In this document: positions 40,328 through 48,806 of the stretch, piece by piece
Layout: every line of letters begins with the position of its first letter
Position numbering within the stretch: the stretch's first letter is position 1
Assembly (NCBI GenBank): GCA_001566965.1
Contig: LSNW01000012.1
Location: 1 to 64,000, forward strand
Direction: 5' to 3'
DNA: 64,000 nt
From: Methylothermaceae bacteria B42
Lineage (GTDB): Bacteria; Pseudomonadota; Gammaproteobacteria; Methylococcales; Methylothermaceae
Made by a program: the position numbers and the translations under genes
Notes under the pieces: model-generated
What the model was told of the DNA's origin: nothing
What the model saw: only the letters and a program-made list of their open reading frames with translations
The model's database searches: none

Positions 40328-41164
40328 ATGCGATTTTGGCTTGGATTATCGTTAATGCTTTTTGGCCTGGTGGCAATAGCCATTCCCAGCTTTTTACTTT
40401 GGACCAGCCTTCCCTTTTGGCGCTTTGCAGGCATAACCGCATTGTGGCAAAGCGATTGGTTTCCCTATGAGCACCATTTTGGCTTGCTGCCTGCAATTTT
40501 AGGTACTTTTTGGGCTGCGGTCACCGCTTTGGTGATAGCTGTACCCAGTGGCATAGCCGCTGCCATTGTTAGCGTGGAAATATTCCCTCGGCAATTACAC
40601 CAATTGATTCGAGTCGGATTGGAAATGTTAGCCGCTATTCCTTCCGTGGTATACGGGTTGCTGGGGCTTTGGGTATTACTACCCGCATTGGCCGACTGGT
40701 TCGGCCTTTTGACAGGACATAGCCTGTTGGCAGCGGGGCTGATATTATCCCTGATGGTCTTACCCACGATCACGGCATTGAGCGAGGAAGCGCTAAACGC
40801 CATCCCCAGCGAACAACGGGAAACCGCTTTGGCGATAGGGCTGAATTGGCCGCAACTTTTATTTCGTATCTTATTGCCTCAGGCTTGGCCCGGCATCCGT
40901 TCCAGCATACTATTGGCGTTGGGCCGGGCGTTGGGAGAAACCATGGCGGTGATGTTGGTGGTGGGCTCTTTGGACCGCCTACCCCAGCCCTGGTGGAATC
41001 TGCTTCAACCTGCTCAAACATTGACTTCCCGTATCGGCCGGGAGATTGGCGAAGCTGCTTTTGGTTCTTTGCATTTTTCCGCACTGATGGGTTGCGCAAC
41101 CATTTTAGGACTGACTGGCGCTGGTATTGCCTTTTTTCTTCAAAAAAGAGGCCATTCAATATGA
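40328..41164 (+). CDS. pstC: Phosphate ABC transporter permease PstC
   Basis: 278-residue inner-membrane permease with about six helices. The family segments LEMLAAIPSVVYGLLGLWVL, LSLMVLPTITALSEEAL and the EAA-type loop (ALAIGLNWPQLLFRILLPQAWPG), followed by ALGRALGETMAVMLVVG, are all present. It starts 8 bases after pstS and overlaps pstA by four bases. Confidence 0.9.
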   Translation: MRFWLGLSLMLFGLVAIAIPSFLLWTSLPFWRFAGITALWQSDWFPYEHHFGLLPAILGTFWAAVTALVIAVPSGIAAAIVSVEIFPRQLHQLIRVGLEMLAAIPSVVYGLLGLWVLLPALADWFGLLTGHSLLAAGLILSLMVLPTITALSEEALNAIPSEQRETALAIGLNWPQLLFRILLPQAWPGIRSSILLALGRALGETMAVMLVVGSLDRLPQPWWNLLQPAQTLTSRIGREIGEAAFGSLHFSALMGCATILGLTGAGIAFFLQKRGHSI

Positions 41165-41964
41165 AAGGCCGGTTATTCAAATGCTTTATCCTAATCATGG
41201 CGCTTCCTGCCTTTGTCTTACCCATTCTCGTCCTTGGATACATTTTGTATCAAGGGGTACCTAGCTTGATGGAAATCATCGGCGCTTCTAATGGGAGGCT
41301 ACTAACTGGCCAAATGTTAGGCTCCCTGCTGCTCATGGTCGGTGCTTGCCTGATAGCCAGTCCGGTGGCGCTTGGACTGGCAATTTTTCTCCATAGCAAA
41401 CCCCAAGATTCCCCCTGGTTGAGTAAAATTTCCGGGCTTCTTTATCTCTTGCAAGGCATCCCTCCTATCGTTTATGGATTGTGTGGATTGGCGGCTTTGG
41501 TGCATCTACTGCAGTGGGGTGTTTCTCTGTTGGCGGGTATGGTGATTTTGTCTGTCGTAATTCTGCCGATGCTGACTTTGAACTGCCATCACGCCTTGAA
41601 CCGTATTCCTGCGGAATATACTGAGGCTGGACGCTCGCTGGGTCTCGGCCAGAAAGATATATTGATCCGGGTCTGGATTCCAGTTGCCTGGCCGGGATTG
41701 GTCACAGCCATTCTGTTATCTTTGGCACGGACGCTTTCAGAAACCGCCCCCATTTTGTTCACGGCCACGGTCTTTGCCGGCGTTATCTGGCCCGGCTCCT
41801 GGTTTTCTCCTGTGACCACGCTGCAGACCCAAATATTTTACCTGGCCCAAGAAGGGCTCAATGACCAGGCTATCCATAGCGCCTGGGCGGCTGCCATGAT
41901 ATTAGTAGCGTTAATCTCCCTGTTTTCTTTGGCGGCACTATGGCTAAGACACCGCTACTCTTAA
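41161..41964 (+). CDS. pstA: Phosphate ABC transporter permease PstA
   Basis: 267-residue partner of PstC. GLLYLLQGIPPIVYGLCG, ILSVVILPMLTLNCHHAL, the EAA loop (AGRSLGLGQKDILIRVWIPVAWPG) and ARTLSETAPILFTA match the family. The ATG overlaps the pstC stop. The frame is open upstream of 41161 but runs through pstC, so that extension is not real. Confidence 0.9.
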   Translation: MKGRLFKCFILIMALPAFVLPILVLGYILYQGVPSLMEIIGASNGRLLTGQMLGSLLLMVGACLIASPVALGLAIFLHSKPQDSPWLSKISGLLYLLQGIPPIVYGLCGLAALVHLLQWGVSLLAGMVILSVVILPMLTLNCHHALNRIPAEYTEAGRSLGLGQKDILIRVWIPVAWPGLVTAILLSLARTLSETAPILFTATVFAGVIWPGSWFSPVTTLQTQIFYLAQEGLNDQAIHSAWAAAMILVALISLFSLAALWLRHRYS

Positions 41965-42773
41965 ATGACAACTCCCCTTCCCAGCATGCCACCGGGGTTC
42001 CCAGTCCTAAACCGGAATATCTAAAAATTGATCATTTGAATCTTTCGCTGAGTGGCCACCCGATTTTGAAACAAATCAGCTTTAGCGTTCCCGCACCTGG
42101 AATGACTTATGTCATTGGCCCTTCAGGCGCCGGTAAAAGTTCGCTGCTGCGCTGTCTTAATCTTCTCCACGAAACTTGGACAGGCACAATTCAAGTCAAT
42201 GGTATTTCCATTCGGGACTGGCCCAAGGGGGCGGATAATCTGCGCCGTCATATTGGGCTCATTGGGCAAAAACCCGTGGTTTTCCCAGGTTCCATCCAAA
42301 AAAATCTGTTATTTGGTCTGTCGCGCCGGGAAAAACGCCAGCTTTCGAGAAATCGAATCCAAGAGAAACTGGAACAAGTGGCTCTCTGGCCCGAAGTAAG
42401 GGATCGTCTCGAGGCTCCTGCAAGAGAACTTTCTCTGGGCCAACAGCAACGCCTATGCATCGCCCGTGCGCTAATACTGGAGCCCGCGCTAATAATGCTG
42501 GATGAACCCACTTCCTCCTTGGATTCCCATTCGCGCCAAATAGTGGAGAAAACCTTGTTAATGCTGGCGGAGAAAATGGCGGTCCTCTGCGTTACTCATG
42601 ACTTGGACCAAGCCAAACGTTTAGCAGATCAAGTGATTTTTCTGTGTGAGGGAAGGTTAATAGAAAAAGGCCGGGCTGAAAGCTTTTTCCAACAGCCGCA
42701 ACAAATAGAAACCCGTGAGTTTCTTCAATGGGAAGTTTGTGATTGTGATAACAATCTTTCGCCAAACGGCTAA
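41940..42773 (+). CDS. pstB: Phosphate ABC transporter ATP-binding protein
   Basis: 277-residue ATPase. Walker A is GPSGAGKSS, the signature is LSLGQQQRLCIARAL (LSLGQ rather than LSGGQ), Walker B is ALIMLDEPTSSLD, and the H-loop is CVTHDLDQA. The extended N-terminus overlaps pstA by 25 bases; a later start is possible. The altered signature and sequence make it a divergent PstB, but gene context is clear. Its stop overlaps the converging HPP gene by four bases. Confidence 0.88.
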   Translation: MAKTPLLLNDNSPSQHATGVPSPKPEYLKIDHLNLSLSGHPILKQISFSVPAPGMTYVIGPSGAGKSSLLRCLNLLHETWTGTIQVNGISIRDWPKGADNLRRHIGLIGQKPVVFPGSIQKNLLFGLSRREKRQLSRNRIQEKLEQVALWPEVRDRLEAPARELSLGQQQRLCIARALILEPALIMLDEPTSSLDSHSRQIVEKTLLMLAEKMAVLCVTHDLDQAKRLADQVIFLCEGRLIEKGRAESFFQQPQQIETREFLQWEVCDCDNNLSPNG

Positions 42774-43912
42774 TGGGGCTGAGAAGATAAGTCAGCGGGG
42801 GATAGGTCCAACAGTTTGATCAAATCGTGTTCGCTAATGATCCCCACTATCTTCTGATCATGGTCAACGACGGGAATGTGGTGAATGCCATGCTTAGCCA
42901 GTAATGGAATAATATCGGCCACGGGTTTGTCCTGCTCAATGGTTATTGCAGGCCGGGACATGATATGGCCGGCTACCTCCGGCTTATTGGTTTCAAGGCC
43001 TGGCGTTGCGGTCAAAAAGCGCTTGATGCGCTCGTTCCAGGTTTTGCCTTGCATCTTTAACACTTGTTTCAAGAAATCCCGAGTTGTCACCATGCCGATG
43101 ACAAAATTTTTCCTATCCACCACGGGCACGCCACGTATTCTATGGCGTATCATCCACTCCCATACTTGCTCTACGGGGGTATCGTAGTCCGCGGTGATGA
43201 CATTAGGGGTCATGATGTCCGCGCAGGTTGCCTGGCCCATAAGCTGTTGCTGCGATTGCTTTGCCAACGAGTAAATCTGTTCCAGTTCTTCCACGGAAAT
43301 ATCAATGAAGGTACCCATTTTTTGCAAGGCCGATTCCAGCCCTTGCCTGCGCACATCGCTCTTACTCCCAGGTATTGGTTGCGTTCTTTTCCTCAAAGAT
43401 GCGGGGTATCTGCGCCGGGGGAGTATATTATTGAGGATAAGCGCCATGGCAAACATCACTGCCACATTCAATGCCAGGGGGGTGAAGAGAAACCCGTAAC
43501 CCAACTGGTGTACTGCCGGACCTCCCCATACTGCGGTAAGTGCTGTCGCGCCACCGGGCGGATGCAGGCACTGGCAGAAGTACATGACAGAAATGGACAG
43601 CCCCACCGCCAAGGCCCCAGCAATGAGCGGGTCATGTAGTTGCTGAGCACAGGTAACGCCAATGAAAGCGGAAATGAAATGGCCTCCAATCAATGGCCAG
43701 GGTTGGGAAAGCGGCCCTTGAGGCACGGCGAACAGCAGAACCGCAGTCGCCCCCATGGAAGCGACTACCAAAGGCAACCCCTCTTTGCCGAGAAAATAAT
43801 TGCTGATCCACAATACCGTGCCCATGGCAGCAAGTGACGCCATCCCGGAAAGCAGCTTTTCGGCAATGGATATATTATCGGACTGGAACGCTTTGACTAA
43901 CTGCCCCAGCAT
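42770..43912 (-). CDS. HPP-family membrane protein with two CBS domains
   Basis: 380 residues. The N-terminal HPP domain has four membrane helices and the motif CLHPPGGATALTA near residue 115. Two CBS domains follow: MTPNVITADYDTPVEQVWEWM and MSRPAITIEQDKPVADIIPLL, each with a VPVVD-type strand and the latter ending GIISEHDLIKLL. HPP proteins are associated with nitrite transport in some organisms and are otherwise unassigned; the CBS pair may sense an adenosine ligand. It is 14 bases downstream of purD on the same strand. Confidence 0.85.
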   Translation of the reverse strand: MLGQLVKAFQSDNISIAEKLLSGMASLAAMGTVLWISNYFLGKEGLPLVVASMGATAVLLFAVPQGPLSQPWPLIGGHFISAFIGVTCAQQLHDPLIAGALAVGLSISVMYFCQCLHPPGGATALTAVWGGPAVHQLGYGFLFTPLALNVAVMFAMALILNNILPRRRYPASLRKRTQPIPGSKSDVRRQGLESALQKMGTFIDISVEELEQIYSLAKQSQQQLMGQATCADIMTPNVITADYDTPVEQVWEWMIRHRIRGVPVVDRKNFVIGMVTTRDFLKQVLKMQGKTWNERIKRFLTATPGLETNKPEVAGHIMSRPAITIEQDKPVADIIPLLAKHGIHHIPVVDHDQKIVGIISEHDLIKLLDLSPADLSSQPH

Positions 43913-43926
43913 CTTGATTCAAGAAG

Positions 43927-45216
43927 CTATTTTCCAGATTCCCGGGCTAGCGCCCGCCAACCGATATCTCTGCGATAGACCATTCCTGGCCAATGGATTT
44001 TTTCCACTTGAGCGTAGGCCTTGCGCTGCGCTTCGGCGATTGTTTCCCCCAAGGCAGTCACACACAAAACCCTGCCACCAGCAGTAACAATACAGCCATT
44101 TTCCAATGCAGTCCCCGCATGAAATACTTTGATATCAGGGGTCTCTTCCTTGGGCAATCCCTCAATCACATCTCCTTTCCGGTATTGTGAAGGATAACCC
44201 TGAGCCGCCAACACCACGCCCAATGCAAACCGGGAATCCCACTGCGCATTGATGGTATTGAGTCTGCCCTCACCGGCACTAAAGCACAAAGCCGCAAAAT
44301 TGCTTTGCAGCCGCATCATTATCGGTTGGGTTTCTGGGTCCCCCATCCGACAATTAAATTCCAGTACCTTGGGCTGGCCATCGGGGGAAATCATCAGTCC
44401 CGCATAAAGAAAGCCGGTATAAGGAATGCCTTGCTCGGCCATGCCTTCAATAGTGGGACGAATGACTTGCGCCATAATCCGGTCGTGAATATCTGGGGTG
44501 ATAACAGGGGCAGGAGAGTAGGCACCCATACCCCCAGTATTGGGCCCCCTATCGCCTTCTTCCAGAGGCTTGTGATCCTGGGAAGTGGCCAGAGGCAGGA
44601 TATTCTCCCCATCGGCCATCACCATGAAGCTGGCTTCCTCTCCTTGAAGGAACTCCTCAATCACCACTCTCTGTCCGGCTTCCCCGAAGGCGCCTTCCGT
44701 CAGCATGCTTTGCACTGCCGCTACGGCCTGCGCTTTGGAGTGGGCGATAATTACCCCCTTGCCCGCCGCCAAGCCATCCGCCTTGATAACAATGGGATAG
44801 GATTGATTTTGCAAATAGTCAATGGCGGCGGCTGGATCCGTGAAGGTTTCGTATGTGGCGGTGGGAATCCCGAAGCGGCGCATGAAATCCTTGCAATAGG
44901 CCTTGGATCCTTCCAGCTTTGCGGCCGCCCGGGTGGGGCCGAAACAAGGCAGTTGGCTTTCCTGGAATCTATCCACGATGCCGGCAACCAACGGGGCTTC
45001 TGGCCCAACCACGGTCAAAGAGATTCTTTCACTTTTTGCAAAACTGCAAAGGCGTTCAATCTCATGAGCGGCAATGGGAACGTTGGCAACCTTGGGTTCC
45101 AACGCGGTACCCGCATTGCCTGGGGCGACAAATACTTGATCCACCTCCTCAGACTGCGCCATTTTCCAGGCCATGGCGTGCTCACGCCCGCCACCACCAA
45201 CAATCAATACCTTCAT
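43927..45216 (-). CDS. purD: Phosphoribosylamine-glycine ligase
   Basis: 429-residue ATP-grasp enzyme, second step of purine synthesis. The start MKVLIVGGGGREHAMAWK, the KADGLAAGKGVIIA loop near residue 140, the DHKPLEEGDRGPNTGGMGAYSPAP signature near 210 and the metal-binding EFNCRMGDPETQ are all present. It precedes the HPP/CBS gene and follows the glycine-zipper lipoprotein by 18 bases. purH is not adjacent. Confidence 0.96.
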   Translation of the reverse strand: MKVLIVGGGGREHAMAWKMAQSEEVDQVFVAPGNAGTALEPKVANVPIAAHEIERLCSFAKSERISLTVVGPEAPLVAGIVDRFQESQLPCFGPTRAAAKLEGSKAYCKDFMRRFGIPTATYETFTDPAAAIDYLQNQSYPIVIKADGLAAGKGVIIAHSKAQAVAAVQSMLTEGAFGEAGQRVVIEEFLQGEEASFMVMADGENILPLATSQDHKPLEEGDRGPNTGGMGAYSPAPVITPDIHDRIMAQVIRPTIEGMAEQGIPYTGFLYAGLMISPDGQPKVLEFNCRMGDPETQPIMMRLQSNFAALCFSAGEGRLNTINAQWDSRFALGVVLAAQGYPSQYRKGDVIEGLPKEETPDIKVFHAGTALENGCIVTAGGRVLCVTALGETIAEAQRKAYAQVEKIHWPGMVYRRDIGWRALARESGK

Positions 45217-45234
45217 GCAAACTTCCTCATAAAA

Positions 45235-45657
45235 TCAATACCGGTTTTCAGTTTTATCCCCTTCACAGACTTCTCGAATATAGTCTTTGATTAATTTACC
45301 GCCTTGCCAGATTTTCTCATGCACCTTGTGACAACGGGTGCGGGCATCATAACCCATCGGCCTGGCCTCCACCCTTTGCCAGCCATCGTTGCTTTCATAA
45401 GCAACCGGTTGCCTGGAAAAAGCCGCTTCCCGGGCGGCGCGGGCGGCGATTTCCGTGGTAATCGCACCCATGGCAGAGCCAATAGTGCCTCCCAGTACCG
45501 CGCCACGCCAGCGGTTATGCTTGTCAATCAGGGCGCCGGCGGCAGCCCCTAAAAGCGCGCCTGCAGAACCCCCCTGATAACTCTGGGTAGTTGTGCAACC
45601 TGTCGCAGACAGTAGTAATACAATCGCCAACGATAGTGTCAAGCTTTTGTTCATCAT
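45235..45657 (-). CDS. Glycine-zipper lipoprotein (17 kDa antigen-like)
   Basis: 140 residues with lipobox SATGC near residue 20. The glycine zipper is GGSAGALLGAAAGALIDKHNRWRGAVLGGTIGSAMGAI, followed by a basic C-terminal domain with two Cys (RTRCHKVH, REVCEG) that could form a disulfide. Such proteins sit in the outer membrane of many proteobacteria and are of unclear function. An ATGATG pair with AGGAATAGCG upstream is the start. It is upstream of purD on the same strand. Confidence 0.8.
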   Translation of the reverse strand: MMNKSLTLSLAIVLLLSATGCTTTQSYQGGSAGALLGAAAGALIDKHNRWRGAVLGGTIGSAMGAITTEIAARAAREAAFSRQPVAYESNDGWQRVEARPMGYDARTRCHKVHEKIWQGGKLIKDYIREVCEGDKTENRY

Positions 45658-46118
45658 CGCTATTCCTCAGTGATAGATAGGTACAAGTAAATTGCTTTTG
45701 CAGACAATTGCGTTCATCGGCATGAAATAAAACGGCTATTTCAAACCTACCGATTACTTTCAGCACACCTAATTTAAGCTTTTTTAGCTTAAAGGACACA
45801 CTAACATTTTTCGGCCTGAATGTCGGCTTAATGCGACACGCGTTTTCCCAATAATATCAAAGTACTGCGGGAATCCCCGCTTTATGTGTCGTGAAGCCGC
45901 GACGCCAATTCTTCAAAAAGGGACTACTCGTTTACGGTATGACGTTGTTTTAACTTGTTCCAAAGGTTTTGGCATCAAACTTGAAGACTATTTCACAGTT
46001 TATTTTGTTCATTCGAATTAGACTTGAACTGTCTCTTTTCAAAATACATTCCCACAGGGACAAGTAAACGTATGGAAACTATTATCACTCAACTTTGTGC
46101 AAGAGGGATCAAATACTT
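45658..46118. other. Divergent intergenic region, 461 bases, no gene seen
   Basis: A-T rich control region between the glycine-zipper gene and the CAP/PPC gene. It holds a perfect stem TTTAAGCT/AGCTTAAA with a T5 loop (45773-45793) and a GCGGGAATCCCCGC hairpin (45868-45881). I saw no good -35/-10 pair or coding frame with a ribosome-binding site. Confidence 0.5.
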
Positions 46119-47927
46119 ATGAAATCAAAAATCCATTTTCCCAGGACAGTAACTAAAGCCGGGTACAGCCCCATCTGGCTGCTTTTAGTTTTTGTCTTTC
46201 TTACCAGCGCTTCAAGGGCGGAAATCCCAACCAACGACCTATTCATCGAAGCGGAAGCTACGGCAGAGATGTTGGGCACGGTCGACCCTACCATCGTTCT
46301 TAGGCAAAGAGGGGTTAGTCTTGTTCAAGATGCCCTGAGCCCCCAGTCAGAACTGGTGTTCATTAATTTATTTGAAAATGTTTTCCTCACCGCCGAACTG
46401 GATCATGTAGAAACTTCCAGCGGAGGCACCTGGGCCTGGATTGGTAAGGTGCAAGGTGAAAGCGACAGCGAAGTGACTTTTGTTGTCAATAATGGCAACG
46501 TGTCCGGGACCATTACCCTGCCAGATCTCTGTTATCATATTCGCCCACTCCAATCAGGGCTCCATGTGATTCGGGAAATTGACGTTGCTGCGTTGCAAGA
46601 CACGCTGGATTCAGCATCGCCCACTGGTAGTTCTGAACCCCAACTCGTAGAAAACGCCCAATTTGAGGGTCAGCCGGTTTTTCTGCAAACTTTCCAGCTC
46701 AATTCCCAACCTTTCTTGCCCGAAGAACAAGAAGTCTTTACGTTGCTGAATCAAGAGCGGGCCGTACAAGGTTTGCACTTGCTCGCCGCCGATACCGCTT
46801 TGATTGCTGCGGCAAGGGCCCACTCCCAGGATATGTCGCAAAACAATTATTTCAGTCATACCAATTTGCAGGGCAAATCCGCCGGACAACGGATGCTTGA
46901 AGCAGGCTATTCCTTGAATGCCTGGGGGGAAAATATAGCCGCTGGTTTCACTACGCCAGCTTCGGTCATGAATGCTTGGATGAACAGCCCGGGACACCGC
47001 GCCAATATTTTAGGCGCCTCGTTTTGTGACGTGGGTGTCGGTTATGAAAGCCAAGGTGGCTACTGGACACAGGATTTTGGCCGTAAACAAGGGGTATTCT
47101 CTTGTCCTGATCCACAAACCCCAACCAATCCTCCTGCGGATCCAGTCGATCCCAATCCGCCATCCGATCCAGTTACCCCGACGCCTGAACCCACACCTGA
47201 CCCAGGCAATGACCTGTCCAATGGGCAAACAAAAGCATTCTCATTGGCCCAAAACCAAACCTTGGAGTATGTCATTCAAGTCCCGGCGAATGCGTTGAAT
47301 TTGAAGGTAACAATAAGCGGTTCTGGAGATGCGGATCTTTATGTGAAACGCAGTCCCATTCAATGGCCGAACGATTTTGGTCCTCACAACCTGGCGGAGT
47401 TCAAAGCGCCGTTTAATTTTGGCTCTAATGAATCTGTTGTGTTTGCCGCCCCTGCGGAAGGTACCTGGCATGTACTCATTCACGGATACAATGCTTCCCA
47501 AGGCAACATTGTGGCAACGTGGGATATTCCCACGGATAGTGGGCAAGGCGGGAACGACACACCACCATCCACTCCTAATCCGCCCACTCCCAATCCACCC
47601 AGTTCCAATCAGTTAACCAATGGCGCACAGGTTAATGTGAATTTGAGCCAGAATCAGATAAAGGAATTCAGTCTCAACCTGCCGGCAAACGCGCAAAATC
47701 TGGTGGTTACCATTACCGGCTCCGGTGATGCGGATCTGTATGTTAAACGCAGCGCTATTAATTGGCCGCAGGATTTTGGCCCGCACAATAGCCCTGAATT
47801 TAAATCCTTGTGGGCAATTGGATCGAATGAAACCCTTATCTTCCAGTCGCCTGCATCAGGAACGTGGCATATCCTGCTTCACGGTTACACTGATGCTAAC
47901 GTCACGCTAAAGGCCACCTGGCAGTAA
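46119..47927 (+). CDS. Secreted CAP/SCP-domain protein with two PPC domains
   Basis: 602 residues. A signal peptide ends near SRA. An N-terminal beta domain (about 30-180) resembles propeptide-like regions of secreted metalloproteases. A CAP/SCP domain (about 205-325) follows, with LLNQERAVQGLHLL, ARAHSQDMSQNNYFSHTN, GENIAAGF and NSPGHRANIL. Two bacterial PPC domains lie near 365-470 and 500-602; each has SGDADLYVKRS and GTWHVLIHGY or GTWHILLHGY. Pro/Asp-rich linkers join them. PPC domains usually end proteins leaving by type II secretion. An earlier GTG is possible, but the ATG fits the signal peptide. Confidence 0.85.
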   Translation: MKSKIHFPRTVTKAGYSPIWLLLVFVFLTSASRAEIPTNDLFIEAEATAEMLGTVDPTIVLRQRGVSLVQDALSPQSELVFINLFENVFLTAELDHVETSSGGTWAWIGKVQGESDSEVTFVVNNGNVSGTITLPDLCYHIRPLQSGLHVIREIDVAALQDTLDSASPTGSSEPQLVENAQFEGQPVFLQTFQLNSQPFLPEEQEVFTLLNQERAVQGLHLLAADTALIAAARAHSQDMSQNNYFSHTNLQGKSAGQRMLEAGYSLNAWGENIAAGFTTPASVMNAWMNSPGHRANILGASFCDVGVGYESQGGYWTQDFGRKQGVFSCPDPQTPTNPPADPVDPNPPSDPVTPTPEPTPDPGNDLSNGQTKAFSLAQNQTLEYVIQVPANALNLKVTISGSGDADLYVKRSPIQWPNDFGPHNLAEFKAPFNFGSNESVVFAAPAEGTWHVLIHGYNASQGNIVATWDIPTDSGQGGNDTPPSTPNPPTPNPPSSNQLTNGAQVNVNLSQNQIKEFSLNLPANAQNLVVTITGSGDADLYVKRSAINWPQDFGPHNSPEFKSLWAIGSNETLIFQSPASGTWHILLHGYTDANVTLKATWQ

Positions 47928-47950
47928 GCCAACGCTATTATCACTTATTT

Positions 47951-47980
47951 CCCCAAGCCCGATTTATTACGGGCTTGGGG
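47951..47980. terminator. Hairpin terminator shared by convergent genes
   Basis: A perfect 11-bp stem CCCCAAGCCCG/CGGGCTTGGGG has an ATTTATTA loop, 23 bases after the CAP/PPC stop. The stop codon of the converging gene (47967-47969) lies within the loop. No long T tract follows on either strand, so efficiency is uncertain. Confidence 0.7.
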
Positions 47981-48458
47981 AAACTTCCATTGCACGCTGC
48001 GCTTTCTGCGGCGCCTTAAAGCGGTAAAAGAGCAGCCCTGAAACCGCTATAACCGGCAATAGCACATGGGTAAATTGCCAGTACCAGTTGGGCACCTGGG
48101 TGACAAACCCGCGTAAAACCGGCTTTTCCTGGGTAAATTCATTGGGCAAGAAACAAAGCGTGTAGGTATAGAAACGGCTGTCCAGCGCATAGCATTTCGC
48201 TCTTTCCCTAACGTACGCCTTGGAGAAATCCGGCTCGATAGTAAAGTCATCATAAACGGTTCTGAGTACATGCAAGCCTGCTTGTTTGCGCAACTGAGCA
48301 TCTTCAATGTTTTGTTCAAAAGCGAAGCTGCGGTTGACCCCGGTCTCTTTGATGACGTAAGCATAGTCGTCAAAAAAGTGTTGCTCTTTAGCAAAGGAGG
48401 GATTGACACAGATGGCCAATAAAAAACCGGATATAAATAATAGCTTTTGGATTGTCAT
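47967..48458 (-). CDS. Exported or membrane-anchored hypothetical protein
   Basis: 163 residues with a signal peptide ending PSFA before KEQHFF, and a C-terminal membrane helix near 128-147 (FTHVLLPVIAVSGLLFY) followed by a short basic tail. Two Cys (AKCYAL, TLCFLP) lie in the periplasmic part and may pair. No family recognised. It converges on the CAP/PPC gene and is separated from the chaperone cluster by about 95 bases. Confidence 0.6.
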   Translation of the reverse strand: MTIQKLLFISGFLLAICVNPSFAKEQHFFDDYAYVIKETGVNRSFAFEQNIEDAQLRKQAGLHVLRTVYDDFTIEPDFSKAYVRERAKCYALDSRFYTYTLCFLPNEFTQEKPVLRGFVTQVPNWYWQFTHVLLPVIAVSGLLFYRFKAPQKAQRAMEVSPSP

Positions 48459-48543
48459 GGCATAACCTCTAAAAGCCCCTGGCCGGTTTCCTAAAAGCCC
48501 GAGGGATGATTATTTTAGTAGTCACTCCCTAGACCACGGAATC

Positions 48544-48579
48544 AAAAAACTCAACTATGACAAAGATAGTTGAGTTTTG
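48544..48579 (-). terminator. Terminator of the Hsp70 cassette, overlapping the last gene
   Basis: Read on the minus strand, AAAACTCAACTAT pairs with ATAGTTGAGTTTT around CTTTGTC and continues in T residues. The left arm encodes the last codons of the zinc-ribbon gene, so the stop codon is in the hairpin. It closes the minus-strand run from gatB to the zinc-ribbon gene. Confidence 0.8.
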
Positions 48580-48806
48580 ATAAAACCCGCAACTTTTATA
48601 GTCCAATCCGATGAATTCCACATTAATGCTTGTTGCAACCAACGCTCAGCTTCCTCGGTTTGATGATGGTCCAATGCTTTAAGGGCGTGTGAAAGGGCTA
48701 GGCGGGCTTGAAGTCGGGCTTTTCTGGACAGGCTCAAATCGCAGCCACAGCGGCGGCATAAGGCTGCCTCACCCAGCCGGGCATTGCAGGCAGGACAGCG
48801 GGACAT
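48555..48806 (-). CDS. Small zinc-ribbon protein in the Hsp70 cassette
   Basis: 83 residues. Four Cys in CPAC and CRRCGC form a zinc ribbon at the N-terminus. A helical region (LQARLALSHALKALDHHQTEEAERWLQQALMWNSSDW) follows, shaped like one tetratricopeptide unit. Its ATG touches the Hsp70 stop, so it is translated with it. The DnaJ zinc-finger function is a tempting analogy, since the J-like partner here lacks one, but this is inference. Confidence 0.7.
   Translation of the reverse strand: MSRCPACNARLGEAALCRRCGCDLSLSRKARLQARLALSHALKALDHHQTEEAERWLQQALMWNSSDWTIKVAGFIKTQLSLS

Noticed and set aside
39495-42773. Molybdate or tungstate transporter instead of phosphate
   Set aside because: The two distinct permeases with PstC/PstA segments and the GSS and SGGGSG loops of the binding protein favour PstSCAB.
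44305-45294. Long open frame of 329 codons antisense to purD
   Set aside because: It mirrors purD, has no ribosome-binding site and no family-like sequence; purD is certain.
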